Assembly: GCF_028656955.1 (NCBI RefSeq)
Contig: NZ_JAMDGY010000071.1
Coordinates: 1-57,942, forward strand
Direction: 5' to 3'
From: Pseudomonas fontis
GTDB taxonomy: Bacteria > Pseudomonadota > Gammaproteobacteria > Pseudomonadales > Pseudomonadaceae
DNA: 57,942 bases
Part shown: positions 17,313 through 24,963 of the stretch, piece after piece
Position numbering within the stretch: the first letter of the stretch is position 1
Layout of the letters: the number at the start of each line of letters is the position of its first letter
The notes under the pieces: model-generated
What the model saw: only the letters and a program-made list of their open reading frames with translations
What the model was told of the DNA's origin: nothing
Databases searched by the model: none
Translations under genes and position numbers: made by a program

Positions 17313-17708
17313 ATGAGCAAGCGCAAGCTGCATAACATGCGTGCCCGACTAGAGCGATCATGTCGCGCCCTGCTCAGTACCAACCACGTTGCCGTGGTGA
17401 ACATCGACCCCAGTGGCCGCCAGGGCATGATCAACTGGCAAAACTGCAAAAACATCCCGCCAGGACAGCGCATTGCTGACGCTGTTTGCGATATCGCCCA
17501 CCGCTGGACCATCTACATCAGCGTGATGTGCCAAAAGGCCAATGGCGAGCAGTACTGCAAATCGGTCGAAATCGCGCCGCAGGGCAACTACCGGGCCGAA
17601 CACCTCACTGACGTCATCGAGGAGACCTACGAAAGCCTGCGCACCGAATGCAATACGAACCACAGCGCCGCCGGCAACTGCACGTTCACTTGCCGCCTAG
17701 CGGACTGA
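17313..17708 (+). CDS. small phage-type protein
   Basis: 131 residues; GGCGGAGGCT precedes ATG 17313. Contains cysteines (CKNIPPG, CDIAHRW, CQKANGEQYC, CTFTC) spaced irregularly and no recognised domain. Its position in a rightward series of short genes with phage-type partners suggests it belongs to the early region of an older prophage. Confidence 0.6.
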   Translation: MSKRKLHNMRARLERSCRALLSTNHVAVVNIDPSGRQGMINWQNCKNIPPGQRIADAVCDIAHRWTIYISVMCQKANGEQYCKSVEIAPQGNYRAEHLTDVIEETYESLRTECNTNHSAAGNCTFTCRLAD

Positions 17709-17720
17709 AGGAGTTGGTGT

Positions 17721-18065
17721 ATGGCGATGAGTCAGCAACAGCGCGACGAGAAACGCCGCTTGAAGGCTGCAAAGGTGCAGGAAGAAGACTTGCGCTTGAA
17801 GGTTCGACCTGGGACTAAGCGGGCCCTGCTGGAGCTGATGGCGTGGGCCGGGATCGAGGAACAGGGCGAGGCGATGACGCTGATGATTCATCACATGCAT
17901 GGGCTGGGTCCTAGTGGTGCGCTGCCCCTGCTCGAACCGCCGCGCCACAAATACAAGGTATCGCAATCTGTGGCGCTGGAGTTCAGCCGCAAGAGCATGT
18001 TGATGATTCAGCATGACCCTGGCGACGAAGTTATTAGCCCCGTAACTAATCCAGCGCCCCATTGA
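17721..18065 (+). CDS. small phage-type protein, possibly DNA-binding
   Basis: 114 residues, 12 bases after the previous gene and clearly co-transcribed. The N terminus is strongly basic and helical (QQQRDEKRRLKAAKVQEEDLRLKVRPGTKRALLELMAWAG), reminiscent of ribbon-helix-helix proteins, although that is only a resemblance. Its 3' end overlaps the convergent CigR-like gene by 20 bases. Confidence 0.6.
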   Translation: MAMSQQQRDEKRRLKAAKVQEEDLRLKVRPGTKRALLELMAWAGIEEQGEAMTLMIHHMHGLGPSGALPLLEPPRHKYKVSQSVALEFSRKSMLMIQHDPGDEVISPVTNPAPH

Positions 18066-18513
18066 GCACTTCGTAGATTATGCCCGTGGCAATCGCTACC
18101 AGAATCAGATCAGTACCGGCTTGCTGCCACTCGTAACCATCGTAACGCGGAAGATGGCCAAGAAGTCTTCCGTCGAGTTTTTTGGCTATGCCAGGCGGAA
18201 GTGGTTTTCCGCGCGCCAAGTTCTTCTGAATACCAGGCGGCAATGCAGGACCTGGGTTCCAATAGCTATGGTAACTACTCAACACGTTCAGAACGCTGCC
18301 TCGGTCAATGCTTGGACCGTGACCCCAGTCGTTCTGATCGGAGCCTTTCCCCTTGCCGCCACCACTTTGATTGCCGTTGCCTTGAGCGTTATGAGCATTA
18401 CCTTTCCCGTTCCCCTGCCCTTTTCCATTGCCGGGATCTGCTAAGGCACCGACTGAGCCCGTAATTAGCACAATGCTGGTAAGTATTGAGACCAATGTTT
18501 TCGATTTGAGCAT
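18046..18513 (-). CDS. secreted CigR/RcnB-like protein
   Basis: 155 residues from ATG 18513. A signal peptide is clear (MLKSKTLVSILTSIVLITGSVGALA), followed by a low-complexity Gly/Asn/Lys region (about 26-65). The C-terminal domain has the tandem LPPGIQKNLARGKPLPPGIAKKL and ends GTDLILVAIATGIIYEVL, as in anti-virulence regulator CigR-family and RcnB-like proteins. Predicted periplasmic or inner-membrane-associated. It runs against the phage-type genes around it, overlapping one at its 3' end, and may be a lysogenic-conversion gene. Molecular role unknown. Confidence 0.7.
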   Translation of the reverse strand: MLKSKTLVSILTSIVLITGSVGALADPGNGKGQGNGKGNAHNAQGNGNQSGGGKGKGSDQNDWGHGPSIDRGSVLNVLSSYHSYWNPGPALPPGIQKNLARGKPLPPGIAKKLDGRLLGHLPRYDGYEWQQAGTDLILVAIATGIIYEVLNGALD

Positions 18514-18578
18514 GTCCGTTCTCTCAGAAAGGGGCCCCCCCTCCAATGTAGACGACACCGCCTTCAAAAGTTCACCCA

Positions 18579-18620
18579 CATGCCGCATCCGGGCACGGAG
18601 GGCGGCGCATGCATGGAGAA
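18579..18620 (+). repeat. 42-bp leader hairpin repeat, copy 1
   Basis: Matches 56213-56254 at 41 of 42 positions. It can fold as GCCGC...GCGGC enclosing TCCG-GGCA-CGGA, with GGAGG in the structure; the single difference lies in the four-base loop. It ends in TGGAGAA, the ribosome-binding site of the gene starting at 18625. Confidence 0.75.
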
Positions 18621-18624
18621 AGCC

Positions 18625-19225
18625 ATGGCGAGGCGCCACCCGGCAACCAGTGCGTATGGCGAGGCTGAGTGGGCCTGGCCGCCAGTGTTCAGCGGAATGG
18701 TCGAGGCGACCGACCGCAAGACGGCGAAGGCATTGGTCGAGGATCAGTACGAACGCCAGTTCCCGTCGAGCGTGCTGCGCAAGGACATGGAAGCGCACGA
18801 GTATCTGCTGCACAGAGGTGTGCCAGGCGGCCGCGAAGTTCCGCGACCTTACAGAGTTCCGCCTGGCCAGCGAGGGTCGGTCGCCGCCGGCGATCTACCA
18901 GGTGCGCCAGAAGTCCAGCGGCCGCGTCTACGTCGGCCAGACCACCCAGCCGTTCACTCTGCGCTGGTGGCAGCACCTGATCCCCCCAACCGGTTGCAAG
19001 TTCCACGCAGCACTGAGTAGCAGCAACATCACCGACTGGGAGTTCTCGGTTATCGAGGTGATCGCCTATCCCGAAAATTGCACCAATCGAGCGGCCTACA
19101 TCACTCAACGAGAAAGCCACTGGATCGAAGCCCTCGCAGCAGTAGACGCCGGGTTCAACACGGTTCGCCTTGCCGGCGTAGTTGATCAGGTCCAGGTACC
19201 GCTGCCTCTCGCAGACCTAGCCTGA
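18625..19225 (+). pseudogene. GIY-YIG endonuclease-like gene, frameshifted
   Basis: The gene starts at ATG 18625 behind the leader hairpin (MARRHPATSAYGEAEW then VLRKDMEAHEYLLHR), but the frame changes near 18830. The rest (KFRDLTEFRLASEGRSPPAIY onward) continues in the +1 frame to 19225. The second part is a GIY-YIG domain: AIYQVRQKSSGRVYVGQTTQ (the Y..Y motif), then RWWQHL, an HAAL segment and RESHWIEAL with the catalytic-type Glu. The N-terminal and GIY-YIG halves resemble one continuous phage protein, so this is most likely a broken gene; a free-standing GIY-YIG protein from an internal start is the alternative. Confidence 0.65.
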
Positions 19226-19281
19226 CCCTCCCGCGCTGCCCGCCAGAGTATTTCCATTTTCCGAAGCTCACAACTTGATCC

Positions 19282-19566
19282 CTATTTTGTGCGCCTTGCC
19301 TCGCGCCACGCTGCATATTTCATACGCCAATGTTCAAAGAATGGCTCTACGCAGCGGCGTCGACCTAAGTCAATCAGTGCCGCCTCCAGCGCCTCGGCCT
19401 TGGGCAATGTTTTCGCCACGTAAAGATGTGCATCGTGCTCGCGGGCCTGATCGCCATGCACGCCGTCATGGGTGACAGCGACCCGGTACGCCGTGATCGC
19501 CGGGTGCCTGAACGCCGTACCGCCCAGATGCGCATCGTGCGCCACGCGGAAGTCTTCGAACACCAC
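19282..19566 (-). CDS. hypothetical protein in phage-like island
   Basis: 94 residues from GTG 19566, preceded by GGAAGGGGTCAAGC. The sequence (VVFEDFRVAHDAHLGGTAFRHPAITAYRV ending EPFFEHWRMKYAAWREARR) looks coding, but I recognise no domain. It diverges from the rightward gene at 19600, leaving about 30 bases between starts. Confidence 0.5.
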   Translation of the reverse strand: MVFEDFRVAHDAHLGGTAFRHPAITAYRVAVTHDGVHGDQAREHDAHLYVAKTLPKAEALEAALIDLGRRRCVEPFFEHWRMKYAAWREARRTK

Positions 19567-19599
19567 GCTTGACCCCTTCCCTACCCTGAGGAGTTCATC

Positions 19600-19869
19600 A
19601 TGCATGCAGCCATGCAGCTGCGCGTTGAGGGCCTTGCTGCCCTGCGCGCCCGTACTTGTCTCGCTACCGTCGACCTTTACGCCATGCTCGGCAAAGAGCC
19701 TCCAGCCGCTGCCGTGTGCTTCCAGGTCGTGATCAAGGGCAAGGCCTTCCATGTGGTCGAGCTGGCCACCGGCAAGACGCAGGGCTTTCGCTTCAGCCAC
19801 CCCGAGGCGGTGACCTTCGCCAAGCAGTTGGAGCGCATCAAAGTGCGGAGCGCGGGGTTGCAGGCATGA
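19600..19869 (+). CDS. small phage-type protein
   Basis: 89 residues with GAGGAGTTCATC before the ATG. The C-terminal half (GKAFHVVELATGKTQGFRFSHPEAVTFAKQLE) appears as a compact alpha/beta unit. Overlaps the next gene by 4 bases (ATGA), so they are co-translated. No function recognised. Confidence 0.6.
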   Translation: MHAAMQLRVEGLAALRARTCLATVDLYAMLGKEPPAAAVCFQVVIKGKAFHVVELATGKTQGFRFSHPEAVTFAKQLERIKVRSAGLQA

Positions 19870-20396
19870 TCGGCGGCCCTATTCCAGATCCTCGGAGGCA
19901 GGTGATCGAGCAACTGAACGCAAGCGTTGACCAGTTCTTTGCGAGCGGCCGGCTGCCTGTCATTGGAGATCCGCCTACGTTCGAACCGCGCCGCGTGCGC
20001 CCGATAGCAGCTGATGCGCTGGCGGGCACAGGTAAGCAGGTGACGCCAAAGCCCGGCAGCCGCGCCGAGCTGAGCCTGGCCCGCGAGCTGGCCAAGTCGC
20101 TGAGCTTCGGCGAGGCCATTGAGGCAAGCGGCATTCCCCGCACGAGGCTGCTCCAGCTGTCGAAGGCGCACCTGATTACGTTCCAGGCCAGCAGCACCGA
20201 GCGAAGGGCGCGCGACGCCGCCAGGCAGAAGCGTGAAGCCCGAATCTCCGGCCACTGCGAACAACTCAGAGCGCTGGCGGGCACAGGCATTACTCGGCAC
20301 GAAGCGGCGAAGCAGATCGGCATCAGCTACGAGTTGCTCGTTCGACTGCTCGATGATCACGGCATCAACCTCCCCGCTCGAGGAAGGCTGAAGTGA
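19866..20396 (+). CDS. phage-type regulator with helix-turn-helix-like segments
   Basis: 176 residues; the start overlaps the previous stop. Two segments resemble helix-turn-helix units: SFGEAIEASGIPRTRLLQLSKAHLI (about 79-103) and ITRHEAAKQIGISYELLVRLLDDHGINLP (about 143-171), separated by a basic helix (RRARDAARQKREARI). It is probably a DNA-binding regulator of the older prophage. It ends 94 bases before the target-site duplication of the transposable prophage. Confidence 0.6.
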   Translation: MIGGPIPDPRRQVIEQLNASVDQFFASGRLPVIGDPPTFEPRRVRPIAADALAGTGKQVTPKPGSRAELSLARELAKSLSFGEAIEASGIPRTRLLQLSKAHLITFQASSTERRARDAARQKREARISGHCEQLRALAGTGITRHEAAKQIGISYELLVRLLDDHGINLPARGRLK

Positions 20397-20489
20397 CGCT
20401 AATTTCAAACCGATTCTTTTAAGGCTTGCGCCAGCAGCACATCAATCTGTAGCCCAGCGGATTCCAATACATGAGTAGAGCAGAGAGCA

Positions 20490-20495
20490 CTCAAG
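20490..20495. repeat. target-site duplication, copy 1 (CTCAAG)
   Basis: CTCAAG immediately precedes the TG terminus of the prophage and is repeated at 55308-55313 immediately after its CA terminus. Confidence 0.85.
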
Positions 20496-20545
20496 TGATG
20501 CCGCGCGCGAAAAACGCACATCATATTTTGAGATAAATGGAGTTT
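20496..20545 (+). other. prophage end with transposase-binding sites (late-gene side)
   Basis: Begins TGATGCCG. GAAAAAC starts at base 14 (20509) and GATAAAT at base 37 (20532). The second site and its counterpart at the other end share 11 of 12 bases over TT(G/A)AGATAAATG. Confidence 0.8.
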
Positions 20546-20608
20546 CTACCTTTTGCACTGTGTGCAACGGAATAACAAAATTAAGGTGAACCCTGGCTTC
20601 GGAGGACA

Positions 20609-21196
20609 TTAGTCTTCGCGTGGACTGGTTTCCGAAACAAGTCCTCTGAGGTTGTTGATTGCTACCTGTGCGGTCATCTCTGCCGCCGCAGCTTCGTTCT
20701 CAGCAATAAGCGTTCGTACCGACTCTTTGGCTTTCAGTCGAATAGTACGGATTGCAAGAAGCTGTGAGTCAAACGCCATTGCTTTTGCAATGATCTCTAC
20801 AGCCGCCTGCTCAGGCGTGCGCCCTGCAACGGCCCATGCGGACACGGTCTCTGGAACATTTGCGGCAGGATATCCATCAGCTTTGAAAGCCACTGCATCA
20901 GCAAAGGCCTTGTTGTACTCCAATGCGCGCAACGGATCTCCAGCCGCCGTTTGCCTGGCCATGTCTGCCGCTCGGTCGATACCGGCACACAATTCTTCAG
21001 CTGTGAGTGGTTTGATGGGGCGCTCAATCAACACAGGAATTCCACGCTCATCATGGCTCAGTATCTTGTTTGCCCAAGGCCGTGAAAAGACGGTGAGGAA
21101 GACCTCATCAGTGATGGGCACGGCGTCACTTGGAATAACAGCATGCACTCCAGTGATGTATGTGCTGCCAGTGCTGCGGCTGTAATAACGCATCAT
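20609..21196 (-). CDS. tail fibre assembly chaperone
   Basis: 195 residues, last gene of the late region, directly downstream of the tail fibre gene as fibre chaperones always are. The N-terminal part (MMRYYSRSTGSTYITGVHAVIPSDAVPITDEVF) is the classic fibre-assembly opening. The C-terminal two thirds are helical and Ala-rich. It would help fold and trimerise the fibre tip and may contribute to host-range specificity. Confidence 0.75.
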   Translation of the reverse strand: MMRYYSRSTGSTYITGVHAVIPSDAVPITDEVFLTVFSRPWANKILSHDERGIPVLIERPIKPLTAEELCAGIDRAADMARQTAAGDPLRALEYNKAFADAVAFKADGYPAANVPETVSAWAVAGRTPEQAAVEIIAKAMAFDSQLLAIRTIRLKAKESVRTLIAENEAAAAEMTAQVAINNLRGLVSETSPRED

Positions 21197-21208
21197 TTAG
21201 GTATCCTC

Positions 21209-22312
21209 TCAATTGCCGATGGCGAGCCAACGAATGCCCGCATGGTTGACGCTGCCAACCACAACCTTCACTCCGACTGAAAACACTTCTTTGGTAAATG
21301 AGAAGCCGAAGGCAAACCCGTTGTCAGCAGATACGCCCGCATGATCGTGAGCACCAACCATCTGCCAACACGTGTTTGGAAACGCGACCGGAAAGTTGAA
21401 TGTCCCCAGCCCTGATGTACCGGCTGCATTGTTCGTGACGCCGGCAATCCCCCACTGGACCGTCAATCCAAGTAGCCAGGTCGGGAAAATGAAGTAGCCA
21501 TTCGGAGTGAAGCTGTAGGTGAACCCGAAGCGCATTTTCTTGGGTGTGACAATCGTCGAATCATCGGCACCCGCATTGACCTTGTCTTGAGTGGATACTC
21601 GTGCAATCCCGAGAATGGCCTCACTTGCTTGAACGACTCTCGCGTCGATTGTCCGTAACACGCTCCACGTGGTAGCAGGCTTTGTAGCATCCGGAGTTCC
21701 TATGTTCTCCGCATCACTCAGCGATGCTGGAAGAATTCCATATCCGCCCAACGTGGTTGATCTATCCGCTTTGCCAGCAAGTCGGGTCATCATAGAGGTC
21801 GCAAAGTTCGGGTCATTGCCGAGGGCTGCTGCTACCTCCTCAAGCTGGTTGAGCACCTCAGGGGCAGCTCCCACAACACGGGCGATGGCTCCATCCACTA
21901 CTTGGCTGGTTTCGACCTTGGTGTAGGCGTCGGCAATACCGTATCCCGCTAGGGTTGCTGCCTTCGCTGCCTTGCCACTGAGGAAGATATTGATCTCCGA
22001 CGTGGTGTAGGCATCAGTAATGCCGTAGCCCGCTAGGGTTGCTGCTTTCGCTGCCTTGCCACTGAGGAAGATATTGATCTCCGACGTGGTGTAGGCATCA
22101 ACAATACCGTAGCCACCAAGGGTACTAGGTCGTCCTTTGATTTTTGACCAAAGGTCATCGGCTTCAAGCCGTGCTTTAAGGTATTGCGTTCGATTTGCCA
22201 GTTGCTTGGCTTGCTTGTTGTCGATTCCTTCTGGACCGCCCAACACAGGGTCGAACGTTTCCAGCTGATAGATGCCGGGCACCCATTCATTTGACTCTGG
22301 CAAGTCGGCCAT
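21209..22312 (-). CDS. tail fibre protein (gpH-like)
   Basis: 367 residues. The N terminus (NEWVPGIYQLETFDPVLGGPEGIDNKQAKQLANRTQYLKARLE) is the conserved baseplate-attachment region of P2-type fibres. Residues about 65-120 contain a near-perfect duplication of a 28-residue shaft unit (TLAGYG then DAYTTSEINIFLSGKAA), with more diverged copies on either side. The C-terminal domain (GWxxFPTWLLGLTVQWG-like, then GVSADNGFAFGFSFTKEVF) should be the receptor-binding tip. The stop overlaps no neighbour; its start overlaps the tail protein I stop by one base. Confidence 0.85.
   Translation of the reverse strand: MADLPESNEWVPGIYQLETFDPVLGGPEGIDNKQAKQLANRTQYLKARLEADDLWSKIKGRPSTLGGYGIVDAYTTSEINIFLSGKAAKAATLAGYGITDAYTTSEINIFLSGKAAKAATLAGYGIADAYTKVETSQVVDGAIARVVGAAPEVLNQLEEVAAALGNDPNFATSMMTRLAGKADRSTTLGGYGILPASLSDAENIGTPDATKPATTWSVLRTIDARVVQASEAILGIARVSTQDKVNAGADDSTIVTPKKMRFGFTYSFTPNGYFIFPTWLLGLTVQWGIAGVTNNAAGTSGLGTFNFPVAFPNTCWQMVGAHDHAGVSADNGFAFGFSFTKEVFSVGVKVVVGSVNHAGIRWLAIGN
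21946..22113 (-). repeat. 84-bp tandem repeat in tail fibre gene
   Basis: Two adjacent 84-bp units (21946-22029 and 22030-22113), in frame and nearly identical at DNA level, encode the fibre-shaft unit. Near identity at synonymous sites points to a recent duplication. Confidence 0.85.
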
Positions 22313-22911
22313 TAGCTACTCCCATGATTGTATTGGCCATCACGGCGCGCAAGGCCGTTATGTCGGATGGCAACAGACTGATAATCGAGCGACACCAGGC
22401 GGCAACGCGCAGGCGCGACAGATAGAAAGAGACGACGCAGTAACGCGGCCTGGTCATTGGTGATTGAGCGTTCGAGGTAAACGCGATAAAGCGGCCATGA
22501 ACCGGGGTCACCATGCACATGCGCCCCGTCCCGAAGGATTGAGCCATCACGCATCTGATTACCCAAACCTTCTTGCAACGTGATCTCGCCGAAGCCCAGC
22601 AGACGAATGACTTCGCGTATTGCCCAGGGCGTACCTTTGTAGCGATGCAGTTCGGCAGCATTCTTGATCAAGTTGCGCCTGGCGTCAGACGACTCGGCCA
22701 GTAGCCAGGCGGCTTCATCAAGCATTGAGAATTGATCGGCCAGCACGGGCAGCAGGTTGGGCTTAACCAGGTCAACCAGATACACCAACATCGCATTGAG
22801 ATCGAGGTCGGCCAGATTCTCGTCAAGCAGCTCGAACAACTGAACGAAACGCTCGTCACCAGCCAGCGCCGGTGGCAGTTGGTGGTTAACCAAAGGCCAC
22901 CCCCTCGTCAC
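22312..22911 (-). CDS. I: baseplate/tail protein I (P2 gpI-like)
   Basis: 199 residues. The pattern LPPALAGDERFVQLFELLDENLADLDLNAMLVYLVDLVKPNLLPVLADQFSMLDEAAWLLAESSDARRNLIKNAAELHRYKGTPWAIREVI is characteristic of P2 gpI, which joins baseplate wedges to fibres. Start overlaps the upstream J gene by 26 bases. It sits in the W-J-I-H order standard for P2-type tails. Confidence 0.85.
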   Translation of the reverse strand: MTRGWPLVNHQLPPALAGDERFVQLFELLDENLADLDLNAMLVYLVDLVKPNLLPVLADQFSMLDEAAWLLAESSDARRNLIKNAAELHRYKGTPWAIREVIRLLGFGEITLQEGLGNQMRDGSILRDGAHVHGDPGSWPLYRVYLERSITNDQAALLRRLFLSVAPARCRLVSLDYQSVAIRHNGLARRDGQYNHGSS

Positions 22912-24007
22912 TTAGCTGGATCGATATGCAATTGGCCCACTCGTTACCCTGTAGCTCATATAAGGCGCTAGGGAGTTCCAGTTCAGCGCGATATACACCA
23001 TAAACCTGCAGCGCGACGGTTAGTTGCTCCCGCACTAGGTCAAGGCCGAGTTTGGCACGGCGATCAGCTGCGAAGGCTTCCGCAGCCACTTGGGCTGCGG
23101 CCATGGACTCAGTTCGCTCTGCAGTAGCGTAGAAAGTGAGCTTCGCCTTGATGGTGTAGGCGACCTCGGTCGGCATCAGTGCGTGTACGGTGTCGCAAAG
23201 TGGCCGTACCTTCTCTCCACTGAGTCGGCTTTTGATCTGCTCAAGCAAGTCAGTGGACGGCAGACCGTGGGTTGTAAGTGGAAAGACGGCGACATGTCCA
23301 TCAGGTTGCCCTTCATCGGGGCCATGCACCGCAACGTCGATAATGGACTGGTGCACGGCCAGGGCATGGTAGCGATAGGCACCACGGCTTCCAGCGTTGC
23401 TAAAAGCCTCTGGCGCCAGGATGATTCGTTCGCGGTAACGGTCATCGCCTTCATCTTCAACACCGTCAGCAGTCACTGTCGTGTTGCTAGCGACCAACCC
23501 GGCCAGAGGGGTGTTGCTGATAACGCTGATCTGCCCAATCGCCCAGCCATTGCCCTGGACTCCGGCAATCAGGCCGGTCGCTGCGACACTGACCTGCAGT
23601 TGTCCTGGTGCGATCACCGCATCCTGATCAGTCGTGAAGGTCAACTTACCGTCTTGGGTGCTGACGCGAGTACCTGCGGCAATCACCAACGGCTGGGATC
23701 GAGTGGTAGACATGCTGAATCGAAGCGTGCAACGCGCAGGCTGAGCCAGAAGTCGAGGAGTCGCTACCAGCTCACCCAGATAGTCGAGGGTGGGACCATT
23801 GGAAAAGCGCACTAGGAGCTGCTCGCCAGCACTCTGGATCGCCATCTGTAGACGAGATGTGGCGTATGCGACCTGGTCGATGAACAGCCGTTCTACCTGA
23901 GCGGGATATAAGGTCTTGCCGGACTTGAGTTCGTATCGAGCGATCAAGTCAGCCTCGGTGGCTGCTGGATCGATCTTCACGAATTCCGGTTTAGGCAGCT
24001 CGCGCAT
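22886..24007 (-). CDS. J: baseplate assembly protein J (P2 gpJ-like)
   Basis: 373 residues, about 70 longer than P2 gpJ. Conserved baseplate-J features are visible: the N-terminal EADLIARYELKSGKTLYPAQVERL, the central TTDQDAVIAPGQ and NGWAIGQISVIS(N)TPLAGLVASN, and YRERIILAPEAFSNAGSRGAYRYHAL. It forms the outer wedge of the contractile-tail baseplate. It overlaps both neighbours (W and I), consistent with coupled translation. Confidence 0.9.
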   Translation of the reverse strand: MRELPKPEFVKIDPAATEADLIARYELKSGKTLYPAQVERLFIDQVAYATSRLQMAIQSAGEQLLVRFSNGPTLDYLGELVATPRLLAQPARCTLRFSMSTTRSQPLVIAAGTRVSTQDGKLTFTTDQDAVIAPGQLQVSVAATGLIAGVQGNGWAIGQISVISNTPLAGLVASNTTVTADGVEDEGDDRYRERIILAPEAFSNAGSRGAYRYHALAVHQSIIDVAVHGPDEGQPDGHVAVFPLTTHGLPSTDLLEQIKSRLSGEKVRPLCDTVHALMPTEVAYTIKAKLTFYATAERTESMAAAQVAAEAFAADRRAKLGLDLVREQLTVALQVYGVYRAELELPSALYELQGNEWANCISIQLSDEGVAFG

Positions 24008-24368
24008 ACGGCACCTCGGTCATTTGCTCAAGGCCATCAGCCACGCGCCACAGTACTTTTAGGGTGAGATGAGCCGCATCGATCTGCACTTGGACCTGGA
24101 CCACCGACACGCGGGTTTCCCAGCGTCGAATAGCCTCTATCGTTTCGCGCACTAGGTATGGCGTGACGCGGTCATGCGGCCAGTCAATATAAAGGTGCAG
24201 GTCACTGCCGAATTCAGGCCGGTGCGCATCGCTGCCCTTGGGGGTGGCCAGGATGATCCGGATGGACTGGTCGATATCACGCATGCCCTCGACCACCTCG
24301 CCGGGTGTACCGAGGGCTGGTTGCCAGTGGGCGGCGGTGATGCTGGTGTAGGGAATGGGCGTGGTCAT
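23991..24368 (-). CDS. W: baseplate protein W (GpW/gp25-like)
   Basis: 125 residues with the gp25/GpW pattern: DIDQSIRIILATPKGSDAHRPEFGSDLHLYID, then TPYLVRETIEAIRRWETRVSV. It is a lysozyme-like baseplate wedge component without catalytic residues. First gene of the last late block: a copy of the 21-bp late repeat lies 33 bases upstream of its ATG. Confidence 0.9.
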   Translation of the reverse strand: MTTPIPYTSITAAHWQPALGTPGEVVEGMRDIDQSIRIILATPKGSDAHRPEFGSDLHLYIDWPHDRVTPYLVRETIEAIRRWETRVSVVQVQVQIDAAHLTLKVLWRVADGLEQMTEVPYARAA

Positions 24369-24382
24369 ACGCCCATAATGAG

Positions 24383-24422
24383 AAAAGCCAGGCAGACCTG
24401 GCTTTTAATCGGGTTTAAAGAG
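24383..24422 (-). promoter_or_regulatory. late repeat copy 1 (24402-24422) with leader hairpin
   Basis: Core TTTTAATCGGGTTTAAAGAG as read on the + strand, preceded by C. It functions, if a promoter, leftward for gene W. The adjacent AAAAGCCAGG (24383-24392) pairs with CCTGGCTTTT (24397-24406), a 10-bp stem that shares five bases with the repeat and may also act as a terminator for gene V. Confidence 0.6.
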
Positions 24423-24429
24423 CTCAGCG

Positions 24430-24963
24430 TTAGTGGGTGTGGTGGTTGGAGTTTCCTCCAGTATCCATGATGGTCCCGGTCGCATTGATGTTACCGTTCA
24501 CCTGCAGGTTGCCGTCCAACGTAACCAGTGGGATCACCAAGTTCGCTGCAGGTGCCTTGACCACCACAGGCTCACCCGATTCAACTGTGACGTTCCGTGC
24601 GCACTTAACTAGCAATGCCCCGACGTTATCAAGCGTCATTACCCCAGCCGCTCGGTCGTAGCTCACCACCGTCCCGTCGCTGTAACGCACATAGTCGGTG
24701 TTTTCATCGACCACGGGCGGCGGCTCGGCGGTCGAGTAAATCCCGCCCAGGTACACACCACCTACGCCATCTTCATCGAGCAGCACCGCGACCTGCTCGT
24801 CGATCTCCGGCATCAACGGGCGCCGCTTCGTACCCTGGGAGTTGCGCTGCGGAACATTGAGCCAGAAGCTCTCGACCCCATCGCGATCATCCAGGCGCAC
24901 ACGGATGCGGCACGTCAGGTAGTCCACAGCACTGACCTCGCCATATTCCAGTTCAACGCCCAT
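24430..24963 (-). CDS. V: baseplate spike protein V (P2 gpV-like)
   Basis: 177 residues, starting at ATG 24963, one base into the end of the hub gene. The N-terminal OB-fold (YGEVSAVDYLTCRIRVRLDD), central MPEIDEQVAVLLDEDGVGGVYLGGIYS and a C-terminal beta-helix ending TGGNSNHHTH match the P2 spike. The terminal His-x-His is the iron-binding apex that pierces the outer membrane. Confidence 0.9.
   Translation of the reverse strand: MGVELEYGEVSAVDYLTCRIRVRLDDRDGVESFWLNVPQRNSQGTKRRPLMPEIDEQVAVLLDEDGVGGVYLGGIYSTAEPPPVVDENTDYVRYSDGTVVSYDRAAGVMTLDNVGALLVKCARNVTVESGEPVVVKAPAANLVIPLVTLDGNLQVNGNINATGTIMDTGGNSNHHTH

Noticed and set aside
21946..22113. CRISPR array
   Set aside because: The repeats are 84 bp, in frame and without spacers; they encode tail-fibre shaft units. 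No CRISPR-like array was seen elsewhere.
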